Shown: one piece after another, positions 1 to 5,471 of the stretch
Numbering within the stretch: position 1 is the first letter of the stretch
Layout of the letters: each line of letters opens with the position of its first letter
Source: an uncultured Bordetella sp.
GTDB lineage: Bacteria; Pseudomonadota; Gammaproteobacteria; Burkholderiales; Burkholderiaceae_B
Direction: 5' to 3'
NCBI GenBank assembly: GCA_937881145.1
Contig: CALGFL010000456.1
Location: forward strand, 1 to 5,471
DNA length: 5,471 nt
The notes under the pieces: generated by a model
The model's database searches: none
What the model was told of the DNA's origin: nothing
Seen by the model: the letters and a program-made list of their open reading frames with translations, nothing else
Position numbers and translations under genes: made by a program

Positions 1-523
1 AGCGATTGCCGGGATCCGGCAGGAAAGCATGGGCGTTCAAACCCGTGGGGACCACCTGGATCGGCACGTCGACCACGCCGTTGGCGCCGATCGGATTGAC
101 CGCGACTTTGTTGCCGCCGTAGGACGCGCTGAACAGAAATCGGCCGGTATGGTCGGTGGCGATGTTGGCCATGCTGTCGGCCAGCAACCCATTGCCGATG
201 TGCTTGAGCATGCCCGTCTTCGGCTCGATGGCAAAACTCACCGCCATATAAGGTTGCGACCGCACCCCGGCGATCAGTACGCGATGGTCCGGCGTCACAG
301 CCAGCGGCGTCGACGAGCCGGGCTTGTCGACGCCGGTGAAGGCCGCCGTCTGCACGGGCTCCATCGCACCGGTCTTGGGCTCGAGGCGAAAAACGCTGAC
401 ATTGTTGCTGCCGGCGTTGCCGACATAAGCGTAGGTGGCGGCCATGCTTGGATGAACTCCGGAAAAAGTAGCCATTGCGGTCATCGACAGCGTCAGTGCG
501 GCAGTACGGACAGACTTCAACAT
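1..523 (-). CDS. Exported lactonase-family seven-bladed beta-propeller protein (YbhE/Pgl-like), 3' end outside window
   Basis: Partial gene: 174 codons are visible and the C-terminus is lost at the left edge. Residues 1-28 form a Sec signal peptide: basic MLKSVR, a hydrophobic stretch, and a cleavage site near SMA|AT. The mature part opens with a beta-propeller blade (YAYVGNAGSNNVSVF, 31-45). It continues with features shared with E. coli 6-phosphogluconolactonase Pgl/YbhE: STPLAVTPDHRVL (71-83), FAIEPKTGMLK (97-107), IATDHTGRFLFSASYGGNKV (121-140) and a terminal HAFLPDPGNR. The blade motif V-F-x-L/I-E-P-K-T-G-x-M occurs twice. E. coli Pgl has no signal peptide and is cytosolic, so a sugar-phosphate lactone is a doubtful substrate here; a periplasmic sugar lactone or another ligand is possible. 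The ATG at 523 is backed by AGAGGGG six bases upstream. The gene lies 80 nt downstream of the transferase on the same strand, so co-transcription is possible. Family assignment is firm; substrate is unknown. Confidence 0.85.
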   Translation of the reverse strand, partial: MLKSVRTAALTLSMTAMATFSGVHPSMAATYAYVGNAGSNNVSVFRLEPKTGAMEPVQTAAFTGVDKPGSSTPLAVTPDHRVLIAGVRSQPYMAVSFAIEPKTGMLKHIGNGLLADSMANIATDHTGRFLFSASYGGNKVAVNPIGANGVVDVPIQVVPTGLNAHAFLPDPGNR

Positions 524-529
524 GCGGAT

Positions 530-536
530 CCCCTCT
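530..536 (-). promoter_or_regulatory. Ribosome binding site of the lactonase gene
   Basis: On the minus strand AGAGGGG lies six bases before the ATG at 523. It is a good Shine-Dalgarno match and fixes the start that gives a clean signal peptide. Confidence 0.6.
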
Positions 537-545
537 GGTTGTTGT

Positions 546-571
546 GGCCGGACATCGGCCGTTTGTTTTTT
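546..571 (+). terminator. Possible intrinsic terminator reading on the plus strand
   Basis: GGCCG (546-550) and CGGCC (556-560) can pair around the 5-base loop GACAT. They are followed by GTTTG and six T (566-571). Hairpin plus T-tract is the intrinsic-terminator layout, but only for plus-strand transcripts. On the minus strand the A-tract precedes the hairpin, so it should not stop transcription from the transferase into the lactonase. No plus-strand gene ends here, so the target would be an antisense RNA. Otherwise the hairpin may simply be leader structure of the lactonase mRNA. The stem is short at 5 bp. Confidence 0.35.
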
Positions 572-582
572 AAATTGAAATT

Positions 583-588
583 ATTCTA
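583..588 (-). promoter_or_regulatory. Candidate -10 element for the lactonase gene
   Basis: Minus-strand TAGAAT differs from TATAAT at one base and sits in the AT-richest stretch of the window, about 60 bases before the lactonase ATG. I find no convincing -35 hexamer at 16-18 bases, so this is a weak call. If active, the mRNA leader would carry the 546-560 hairpin. Confidence 0.25.
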
Positions 589-603
589 TCCAGATCCCGC
601 GGC

Positions 604-2370
604 CTAATCGCCCAGCGCCACGCCCTCGCGCCGCGGATCGGCTCCGCCGGTCAGGCCGTCCGGCCCGATCACGATGCCCTGCAGACCGCTGGGAAAGTCC
701 ATCTCCCTGACTTTGTGCCCCATGGCGCGCAGCCCCGGTTCCAGCTCGACCAAGTTCGTACCGCGTTCCAGTTCGACGCCGTGGTTGCGGCTGCCCAGGT
801 TGGGCAGTGCGATCGCCTGTTGTATGTTCATGTGCCAGTCCAGCACGGCGATCAAGGTCTTGGCCACGTAGTTGATGATGGTGCTGCCGCCCGGCGACCC
901 CACGGCCAGATAGGGCTTGCCTTCGTGGAACACGATCATGGGCGACATGGCGCTGCGCGGCCGCTTGCCCGGCTCGACGCGGTTGACCACCAGGCGGCCC
1001 TGCGCGTCGCGGGGCGAGGCCGAGAAGTCGGTCATCTCGTTGTTCAGCAGAAAACCGTCCACCATGATCTTGCTGCCGAAGGCCGACTCGACCGTCGTCG
1101 TCATCGACACCACGTCGCCTTCGCGGTCCACCGCGACCAGGTGCGAGGTGGACGGAATCTCGTAGGAATTGTCGCGGCCGCGCGCCAGCAGCAGGCCGGC
1201 CGGGTCGCCGGGCGCGGCCACCCCCATGCTGCGGTCGGGGCGGATCAGCGCGCCGCGCGCATGCAGGTAGCGCGGATCGAGCAAGGCCTGCACCGGCACG
1301 TGCACATAAGCCGGATCGGCTTCGTAATATTCGCGGTCGGCATAGGCCAGGCTGCCCGCCTCGGCGAAGTAATGCACGAAGCGCAGCGACTCGGGGCCCA
1401 TGCTGCCCACGGGGTATTGCTCCAGCTCGCCCAGTATCTGCAGGATGGTCATGGGTCCGCTGGAGGGCGGCGGCGCGCCGCACACCAGATAGCCGCGGTA
1501 GCGACCGCATACCGGCGTGCGCACCACGGCCTTGTAGTGGGCCAGGTCGGCCAGGCTCAGGTCGCCCGGATGCGCATGCGCGTGCACCGCCGCCACGATG
1601 TCGCGCGCGATCTTGCCGTGGTAGAAGGCGTCCGGGCCTTCGTCGGCCACGCGGCGCAGCACGGCGGCCATCGCGGGATTCTTCAGGATGTGGCCCACGG
1701 GCCAGGCATGGCCCTGGGCATCGAAGAAATGCTGCGCGGCGGCCGGCTGCTTCAAGAGATCGGCGCTCTCCTCAACCAATTCGCCGTGCAGGCGCGGCGA
1801 AACCGCGAAGCCCTGTTCGCACAAGGCGATGGCCGGCTGGAACAATGTCTTCCAGGGCAGCTTGCCGTGGTCGCGATGCGCCAGCTCCAGGCCGCGCAGC
1901 AGACCGGGCGTGCCCACCGCGCGGCCGTTGTTGACTGCGTCATGGAAGGGAATGGGCTTGCCGTCGCGCAGGAACCGGTCTTCACGCGCCGCGGCCGGCG
2001 CGGTCTCGCGGCTATCGTAGTTCTGCAGGTCGCCGGTGCTGGCCTGGTAGCTCATCATGAAAGCGCCGCCGCCCAGGCCCGACGACTGCGGCTCGACCAC
2101 GGCCAGCACCAGCTGCGCGGCGATCACCGCGTCGACCGCGCTGCCGCCCTGCTCGAGCACCCGGTAGCCGGCCTCGCTGGCCAGCGGGTTGGCCGTGGCG
2201 ATCATGAAGTGCCTGGCGTGGACCAGGGGCTTGGGCGTGTAGCCGGTGGCCGCTTCGGGATTGGAGTCCGGATGGGAGTGGGCGACCTCGGGCCCGGGCT
2301 GCGCGGCTCTCGCGATTGCCATGCAGGCCAGGAGGACGAACGACAGGCCCGCTTGTCCGATTCTGCGCAT
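604..2370 (-). CDS. ggt: Gamma-glutamyltransferase (glutathione hydrolase precursor), periplasmic
   Basis: The 588-residue Ntn-hydrolase precursor (E. coli enzyme: 580) transfers or hydrolyses gamma-glutamyl groups of glutathione and similar compounds after self-cleavage into two subunits. The N-terminus is an export signal (charged MRR, hydrophobic 8-20, likely cleavage near ARA at 21-23). LLAC at 13-16 also resembles a lipobox, so a lipoprotein is not excluded. Large-subunit marks are SGLGGGAFMM (97-106), RETAP (R121 matches the substrate-carboxylate arginine) and PPPSSG (300-305). The predicted cleavage site and nucleophile is Thr408 in STSHLVAVD. Small-subunit marks are NNEMTDF (443-449), KRPRSAMSP (469-477) and GSPGGS (491-496, oxyanion glycines 494-495). 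Compared with the E. coli and human enzymes, the substrate-contact Asn is Glu428 and the second Ser of the SS pair is Ala474. The lid-loop region (about 452-468) is short and lacks the lid Tyr. It starts 25 nt after the MFS stop. Family is certain; exact substrate is open. Confidence 0.93.
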   Translation of the reverse strand: MRRIGQAGLSFVLLACMAIARAAQPGPEVAHSHPDSNPEAATGYTPKPLVHARHFMIATANPLASEAGYRVLEQGGSAVDAVIAAQLVLAVVEPQSSGLGGGAFMMSYQASTGDLQNYDSRETAPAAAREDRFLRDGKPIPFHDAVNNGRAVGTPGLLRGLELAHRDHGKLPWKTLFQPAIALCEQGFAVSPRLHGELVEESADLLKQPAAAQHFFDAQGHAWPVGHILKNPAMAAVLRRVADEGPDAFYHGKIARDIVAAVHAHAHPGDLSLADLAHYKAVVRTPVCGRYRGYLVCGAPPPSSGPMTILQILGELEQYPVGSMGPESLRFVHYFAEAGSLAYADREYYEADPAYVHVPVQALLDPRYLHARGALIRPDRSMGVAAPGDPAGLLLARGRDNSYEIPSTSHLVAVDREGDVVSMTTTVESAFGSKIMVDGFLLNNEMTDFSASPRDAQGRLVVNRVEPGKRPRSAMSPMIVFHEGKPYLAVGSPGGSTIINYVAKTLIAVLDWHMNIQQAIALPNLGSRNHGVELERGTNLVELEPGLRAMGHKVREMDFPSGLQGIVIGPDGLTGGADPRREGVALGD

Positions 2371-2380
2371 TGTTTGCTTT

Positions 2381-2386
2381 TCCTTT
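2381..2386 (-). promoter_or_regulatory. Ribosome binding site of ggt in the MFS-ggt gap
   Basis: AAAGGA on the minus strand lies ten bases before the ggt ATG at 2370, inside the 25-nt gap after the MFS stop. It supports this start and translation from a shared mRNA. There is no room for a terminator and promoter between the two genes. Confidence 0.55.
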
Positions 2387-2395
2387 AATCGAGTT

Positions 2396-3610
2396 CTAGG
2401 CCGCCGCTTTGCCTGCCAGCCCGCCGAAAGACGAACGGTACGCCACCAGCACCAGCGTCGCCGCCAGCCCCATGGTGCAGGAGCCGATATACATCGGCGC
2501 GTAGCTGCCGAAATGGTCGTAGACCATGCCGCCCACGAGCGGGCCGGTGGACATGCCCAGGCTGCCCGCCATCGCGGTGCCGCCGATGATGGTACCCATC
2601 ATTTTCAAGGGAAAATTCTCGCGCACCAGCACCGCATAGAGCGGCATGGTTCCGGCATAGACGAAGCCCACCACCGCCGCCACGGCGTAAAAAGGCTCGA
2701 GCGTCGACACGAAGGCGTAGGACAGCACGCCGAAGGCCTGCACCAGAAGCCCGATCACCAGCACGCGCAGCGCGCCGTAGCGGTCGCCCAGGATGCCGAA
2801 GGCCAGGCGTCCGCCCAGGCCGGCCAGCCCCTCGACGCTGTAGATCGTCACGGCCATGGCCATGGGAATGCCGCAGGTCTGCGCGTAGCTCACCGTATGG
2901 AAGATGGGGCCCGAATGCGTGGCGCAGCAGAAAAAATTCGCCAGCATCAAGGCGATGAACTGCGGCGTACGCACCGCTTGCCCGACCGTCATGTCCGAGC
3001 GCGGCTCGGCCGCGGCCATGGCGGCCGGCCGTGCGCCGCTCAAGGCGGGCGGCCGGCGCACCAGCAGCGCCACGGGAATCATCAGAATCGCCGCGATGGC
3101 GGCGATGATCAGCATGGCGCCGCGCCAGCCGTGATGCCCGGCCAGCCAGGCCGCCAGCGGCGACATGGTCATCGGCGCCATGTCCATGCCGGCCGAGACG
3201 AGCGAGACGGCCAGCCCGCGCTGCGTCTCGAACCACCCGGTCACGCACGCCATCATCGGCGCGAAGACGGCGGCGGTGGACGCGCCGACGAGCAGGCCGA
3301 ACAGCAGCTGGAATTCGATCAGCGACGCGGCGCGGCTGGCCAGCGCCAGGCTTGCCGCCAGCACCGCCGACCCGGTGAGCACAACCCGGCGCGGCCCGTA
3401 GCGGTCGGAGAGATTGCCCCATGCCATGCTGGCCAGCGCCATGGCCAGAAAGCCCACGGTCATCGCGCTGGAGATGCCCGTGACCGACCAGCCCGTGTCT
3501 TGCGCCATGGGCAGCAGGAACACCGGCAGGGAAAACATGGCGCCCACCGCAACGCAGCCCAGCAGGCCGCCTGCCGCGACGATGACCCAGCGGTAAGCGG
3601 GACCGCTCAT
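2396..3610 (-). CDS. MFS transporter, 12 transmembrane segments (monocarboxylate/oxalate-formate-like type)
   Basis: The 404-residue inner-membrane carrier is built as two six-helix halves: hydrophobic segments from about 7-29 to 162-183, a polar cytoplasmic loop (about 186-213), then six more from about 215 to 391. The major-facilitator loop 2-3 signature is clear at 65-75 (GNLSDRYGPRR) and is echoed in the second half at 275-281 (GDRYGAL). The stretch WFETQRGLAVSLVSAGM (126-142) and the following proline-rich helix 5 resemble MFS carriers for organic acids. I cannot name the substrate. It is the first full gene of an operon with ggt, so a gamma-glutamyl compound, its amino-acid product or an organic acid is plausible. 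The start at 3610 is doubtful. It has no good Shine-Dalgarno, and only six residues precede helix 1. A well-formed start at 3674 lies upstream, one base out of frame (see the small ORF). If joined, the protein would have 425 residues. Confidence 0.9.
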   Translation of the reverse strand: MSGPAYRWVIVAAGGLLGCVAVGAMFSLPVFLLPMAQDTGWSVTGISSAMTVGFLAMALASMAWGNLSDRYGPRRVVLTGSAVLAASLALASRAASLIEFQLLFGLLVGASTAAVFAPMMACVTGWFETQRGLAVSLVSAGMDMAPMTMSPLAAWLAGHHGWRGAMLIIAAIAAILMIPVALLVRRPPALSGARPAAMAAAEPRSDMTVGQAVRTPQFIALMLANFFCCATHSGPIFHTVSYAQTCGIPMAMAVTIYSVEGLAGLGGRLAFGILGDRYGALRVLVIGLLVQAFGVLSYAFVSTLEPFYAVAAVVGFVYAGTMPLYAVLVRENFPLKMMGTIIGGTAMAGSLGMSTGPLVGGMVYDHFGSYAPMYIGSCTMGLAATLVLVAYRSSFGGLAGKAAA

Positions 3611-3624
3611 GATCGGGCGCCCAT
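3607..3624 (-). other. Five-codon overlapping mini-ORF (MGARS) between the leader ORF and the MFS start
   Basis: Its ATG overlaps the TGA of the 16-codon ORF (TGATG). Its own TGA overlaps the MFS ATG (ATGA). The chain of stop/start overlaps could allow translational coupling, but it is short enough to be chance and has no ribosome site of its own. Confidence 0.25.
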
Positions 3625-3674
3625 CAATTTTGCGCGGGCGCGCGGTCGGTTTGCGGCGGGTTATCGCTCTTCAT
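3624..3674 (-). CDS. 16-residue small ORF: leader peptide or frame-displaced N-terminus of the MFS transporter
   Basis: ATG at 3674 opens MKSDNPPQTDRAPAQN and a stop. GGGAG sits six bases upstream (3681-3685), the best ribosome site of this region, and a candidate -10 (TATGAT) lies 30-35 bases upstream. The composition (polar, Pro-rich, no hydrophobic stretch) is that of the cytoplasmic tails that often precede helix 1 in MFS proteins. It is not a typical attenuator peptide, because it has no run of one amino acid. The frame differs from the MFS frame by one base. Dropping one A from the AAAA at 3628-3631 would join them as APAQIDGRPIMSGPAYRW with no stop. Either the MFS gene carries a 1-bp insertion (real or a sequence error), or this is a separate coupled leader. 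I favour the former, moderately. Confidence 0.45.
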   Translation of the reverse strand: MKSDNPPQTDRAPAQN

Positions 3675-3680
3675 GATCGT

Positions 3681-3685
3681 CTCCC
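3681..3685 (-). promoter_or_regulatory. Ribosome binding site for the ATG at 3674
   Basis: GGGAG on the minus strand is spaced six bases from ATG 3674. The ATG at 3610 lacks a comparable site, so this element matters for deciding where the operon's first protein starts. Confidence 0.5.
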
Positions 3686-3703
3686 AGCGGGTATCGAGCG
3701 GCC

Positions 3704-3733
3704 ATCATAGCCCTGCACCCGGCATAGAATCGA
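3704..3733 (-). promoter_or_regulatory. Candidate promoter of the MFS-ggt operon
   Basis: Minus-strand TATGAT (3704-3709) matches five of six bases of a sigma-70 -10. TCGATT (3728-3733), 18 bases upstream, is a weak -35 at three of six. Transcription would begin near 3697, giving a leader of roughly 20 nt to the ATG at 3674. A poor -35 would fit dependence on an activator such as the divergent LysR protein. This is inference from motif and position only. Confidence 0.35.
3725..3730 (+). promoter_or_regulatory. Candidate -10 element of the lysR gene
   Basis: TAGAAT, one mismatch from TATAAT, would start transcription near 3737, about 26 bases before the ATG at 3763. No good -35 is visible. 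It overlaps the putative -35 of the opposing operon promoter, the back-to-back arrangement usual for autoregulated LysR genes. Confidence 0.3.
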
Positions 3734-3762
3734 GGCTTCTTCAGGTTCGTCTCTTACACCCC

Positions 3763-4641
3763 ATGCGCCTGCGCCACATCGAAATCTTCGAGGCCATACG
3801 CCGCACCGGCTCCCTGACCGAAGCCGCGGCCACGCTGCACATCACGCAGCCGGCCGCCAGCAAGCTGCTGGCCAACGCCGAGATGCAGCTGGGCTTCAAG
3901 CTGTTCGAGCGCGTCAAGGGCCGGCTGGTGGCAACGCGCGAAGCCGAGATCCTCACGCCCGAGATCGCGCGCCTGAGCCAGGACCTGAACGGCGTGCGCA
4001 AACTGGCCGCGAGCCTGCGCGAGCGCCCGCACGGCCACCTGCGCCTGGGCTGCGCGCCCGCGCTGGGCCTGGGCCTGCTGCCGCAGGTCATCCGCGCCAG
4101 CCGCGAGACCCGGCCCGGCCTGACCTTCGACATCCAGACCCATCACAGCGCCGAACTGGTGCAGGGCCTGCTCACGCGCGAGCTGGACCTGGCGGTGACC
4201 TTCGACACGAACGACTACCCAGGCCTGGTGCGCGAGGAAATCGGCCATACCGAACTGGTGAACGTGGGAAGAAAACCGGGCGAGGGCCCGGTCACGCTGA
4301 AGCAGCTATGCCATGAGACGCTGATCGTGCTCGATCCGCGCGACGCCGCGGGCGCCTTGCTGCAGATGTCCCTGGACGCGCAGGAACTGCAAGCGCCGCA
4401 GGCCTTGCAGGTGCAGACCCACTACGTGGCCTGCGCCCTGGCCGAGGCGGGCTGCGGCGAGGCCATCGTCGACGCCATCACCGCCCGCGCCATGCTGCGT
4501 CCGGGCATGCGGCTGCGGCCCATCGCCCCCGCGCTGCGCGTGCCGATCAGCGTGATGCGGCGCGGCCACGACTCGATGTCGGGGCTGCACCACGAGCTGA
4601 TCGCCGCGCTGCGCCAGGCCTGCGTCACTTCTCCATCTTGA
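3763..4641 (+). CDS. LysR-family transcriptional regulator
   Basis: This protein has 292 residues, normal for the family. The N-terminal winged helix-turn-helix is plain: MRLRHIEIFEAIRRTGSLTE opens the protein, then AAATLHITQPAASKLLANAE (recognition helix around 30-42) and LGFKLFER. The rest (about 85-290) is the periplasmic-binding-protein-like effector domain, with LRLGCAPALGLGLLP at its first strand and LDLAVTFD in its middle. The frame is open to an ATG at 3673, but LysR proteins begin with this M-R-L-R-H-type motif, so 3763 is chosen; no strong Shine-Dalgarno precedes it. It lies divergent from the MFS-ggt operon, so control of that operon and of itself is expected from family habit. The effector is unknown. 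The stop at 4641 lies inside the opposing receptor gene. Confidence 0.92.
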   Translation: MRLRHIEIFEAIRRTGSLTEAAATLHITQPAASKLLANAEMQLGFKLFERVKGRLVATREAEILTPEIARLSQDLNGVRKLAASLRERPHGHLRLGCAPALGLGLLPQVIRASRETRPGLTFDIQTHHSAELVQGLLTRELDLAVTFDTNDYPGLVREEIGHTELVNVGRKPGEGPVTLKQLCHETLIVLDPRDAAGALLQMSLDAQELQAPQALQVQTHYVACALAEAGCGEAIVDAITARAMLRPGMRLRPIAPALRVPISVMRRGHDSMSGLHHELIAALRQACVTSPS

Positions 4642-5471
4642 TGTGCTGCTTGGCCACGACGTCCTTGGCCCAGTCGTACTGCTCCTGGATTTCCTTGGCG
4701 AACTGCTCGGGGGTATTGCCCGACGGCGCCGAGCCTTGTTCGTCCAGCGACTTGATGACCTTCGGATCCTTCAGGGCGATCACGGCGGCATCGCGCAGCT
4801 TGTTGACGATCGCCATGGGCGTGCCCTTGGGGGCCAGCAGGCCATACCAGACGGGCTGATTGAGCACCGGGTAGCCGAGTTCCTTGAAGGTGGGCACGTC
4901 CTTGATGGCGGGAATGCGCTGGGGCCATGCGATGGCCATGGCGCGCAGATTGCCCGCCAGGACCTGGGGCATGGACGAAGGCAGGTTGTCGAAGTCCATG
5001 TCGACGTGGCCGGCCACCGTGTCGGACACGGCCGGGCCCGAGCCCTTGTAGGGCACGTGCACGATGTCCGTGCCCGTGGCCATCTTGAAGGACTCGCCCA
5101 TCAGGTGCAGCACGCCGCAGGTGCCCGAGCTGGCGTAGGAGTATTTGCCGGGATTCTTCTTGATGAGCTCGAGGAATTCTTTGAAGTCGCTGACGGGCAT
5201 TCTCTTGGGATTGACCGTCACGATGTTGGCCGTGTTGGCGAAGTTGGTGATCGGCTGGAAATCCTTGATGGGATCGTAGGGCAGATCGTGCGGACGGCAG
5301 GCGGGATTGACGGCCATGGTCGACACCGTGGCGACGAACAGCGTGTAGCCGTCGGGCGCGGCGCGCGCCGCCGCGCCGCCGCCCACGCCGCCGCCGGCCC
5401 CGCCCCGGTTCTCGACTACCATGGCCTGGCCCAGTTCGGCGGCCATGCGCTGCGTGACCAGGCGCGCGATG
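4625..5471 (-). CDS. Bug-family tripartite tricarboxylate transporter substrate-binding protein, 5' end outside window
   Basis: The last 281 codons are visible; about 40 residues, including the signal peptide, lie past the right edge. The frame stays open to the edge, so the ATG at 5446 is internal. Family marks in order are VVENRGGAGG with a glycine-rich run, PDGYTLFVA, LPYDPIKDFQPIT, YASSGTCGVLHLMGESFK, VPYKGSGPAVSDTVAGHVD and WYGLLAPKGTP. Bug proteins are periplasmic Venus-flytrap receptors that bind carboxylates or related small molecules, sometimes serving TctAB permeases and often encoded as orphans. No permease gene is in view. The ligand cannot be read from the sequence. The only two cysteines seen (codons at 5297-5299 and 5117-5119) are unusual and could form a disulfide. 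The gene converges on lysR with a 17-bp overlap and is probably a separate transcription unit. Confidence 0.93.
   Translation of the reverse strand, partial: IARLVTQRMAAELGQAMVVENRGGAGGGVGGGAAARAAPDGYTLFVATVSTMAVNPACRPHDLPYDPIKDFQPITNFANTANIVTVNPKRMPVSDFKEFLELIKKNPGKYSYASSGTCGVLHLMGESFKMATGTDIVHVPYKGSGPAVSDTVAGHVDMDFDNLPSSMPQVLAGNLRAMAIAWPQRIPAIKDVPTFKELGYPVLNQPVWYGLLAPKGTPMAIVNKLRDAAVIALKDPKVIKSLDEQGSAPSGNTPEQFAKEIQEQYDWAKDVVAKQHIKMEK

Noticed and set aside
29..607. 192-codon plus-strand frame
   Set aside because: Antisense of the lactonase gene. The minus strand has a signal peptide and propeller motifs.
581..1510. 309-codon minus-strand frame inside ggt
   Set aside because: Same-strand alternative frame of ggt. 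Arg-rich low-complexity translation, while the GGT frame has all family motifs.
1576..1593. His-Ala repeat in GGT (HAHAHPGD) as a metal site
   Set aside because: It lies in a variable surface region of the large subunit; too short to claim metal binding.
715..2388. 557-codon plus-strand open frame opposite ggt
   Set aside because: It is the antisense of a clear GGT gene. Its product is His/Arg/Ala/Gly-rich with no recognisable motif, as expected from complementing high-GC codons.
2246..3676. 476-codon plus-strand open frame across ggt and the MFS gene
   Set aside because: Antisense shadow spanning two real genes. The translation is dominated by H, R, G, A and Q and shows no domain.
3690..3735. 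LysR operator of T-N11-A type
   Set aside because: TCATAGCCCTGCA (3705-3717) fits T-N11-A, and CATAG repeats at 3706 and 3723, but there is no convincing dyad. The motif is too loose to call.
3673..3762. 30-residue N-terminal extension of the LysR protein
   Set aside because: LysR proteins begin just before the helix-turn-helix. The extension would cover the divergent promoter region and is not LysR-like.
4422..4928. 168-codon minus-strand frame bridging lysR and the receptor gene
   Set aside because: It overlaps two well-supported genes in other frames and has no domain of its own.
1..5471. CRISPR array, tRNA/rRNA genes, insertion sequences, phage or toxin-antitoxin genes
   Set aside because: No spaced repeat array, no transposase or terminal inverted repeats and no RNA-gene signature were seen; the window is almost fully occupied by the five genes.

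Overview
This is a high-GC window, roughly two-thirds G+C by eye, with strong G/C third-position codon use. It fits a betaproteobacterium of the Alcaligenaceae, most likely Bordetella or Achromobacter. The main pointer is a Bug-type periplasmic tricarboxylate-transporter receptor, a family greatly expanded in that group. The genus call is inference, not proven by the sequence.

Layout, left to right. Bases 1-523 (minus) hold the first 174 codons of an exported beta-propeller lactonase of the YbhE/Pgl family, cut by the left edge. Bases 524-603 are an AT-richer gap with a hairpin plus T-run on the plus strand and a possible minus-strand -10. Bases 604-2370 (minus) encode a full-length periplasmic gamma-glutamyltransferase. 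It starts 25 nt after the stop of a 12-helix MFS transporter (2396-3610, minus), so the two form an operon. Bases 3611-3762 are a divergent control region. It also holds a 16-residue reading frame (3624-3674, minus) that looks like a displaced N-terminus of the MFS protein. Bases 3763-4641 (plus) encode a LysR-type regulator. Its last 17 bases overlap the 3' end of the Bug receptor gene (4625-5471, minus), whose start lies beyond the right edge.

Functional reading (inference). The LysR protein is divergent from MFS-GGT and is the obvious candidate regulator of that operon. The transferase would cleave gamma-glutamyl compounds in the periplasm, and the MFS carrier would move a product or substrate across the inner membrane. 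The lactonase may be co-transcribed downstream or have its own promoter. The Bug receptor is probably a separate unit.

I see no novel defence, mobile or RNA system. The best leads are the MFS 5' end (apparent one-base frame break, duplicated start context) and substitutions at two gamma-glutamyl-binding positions of the transferase.
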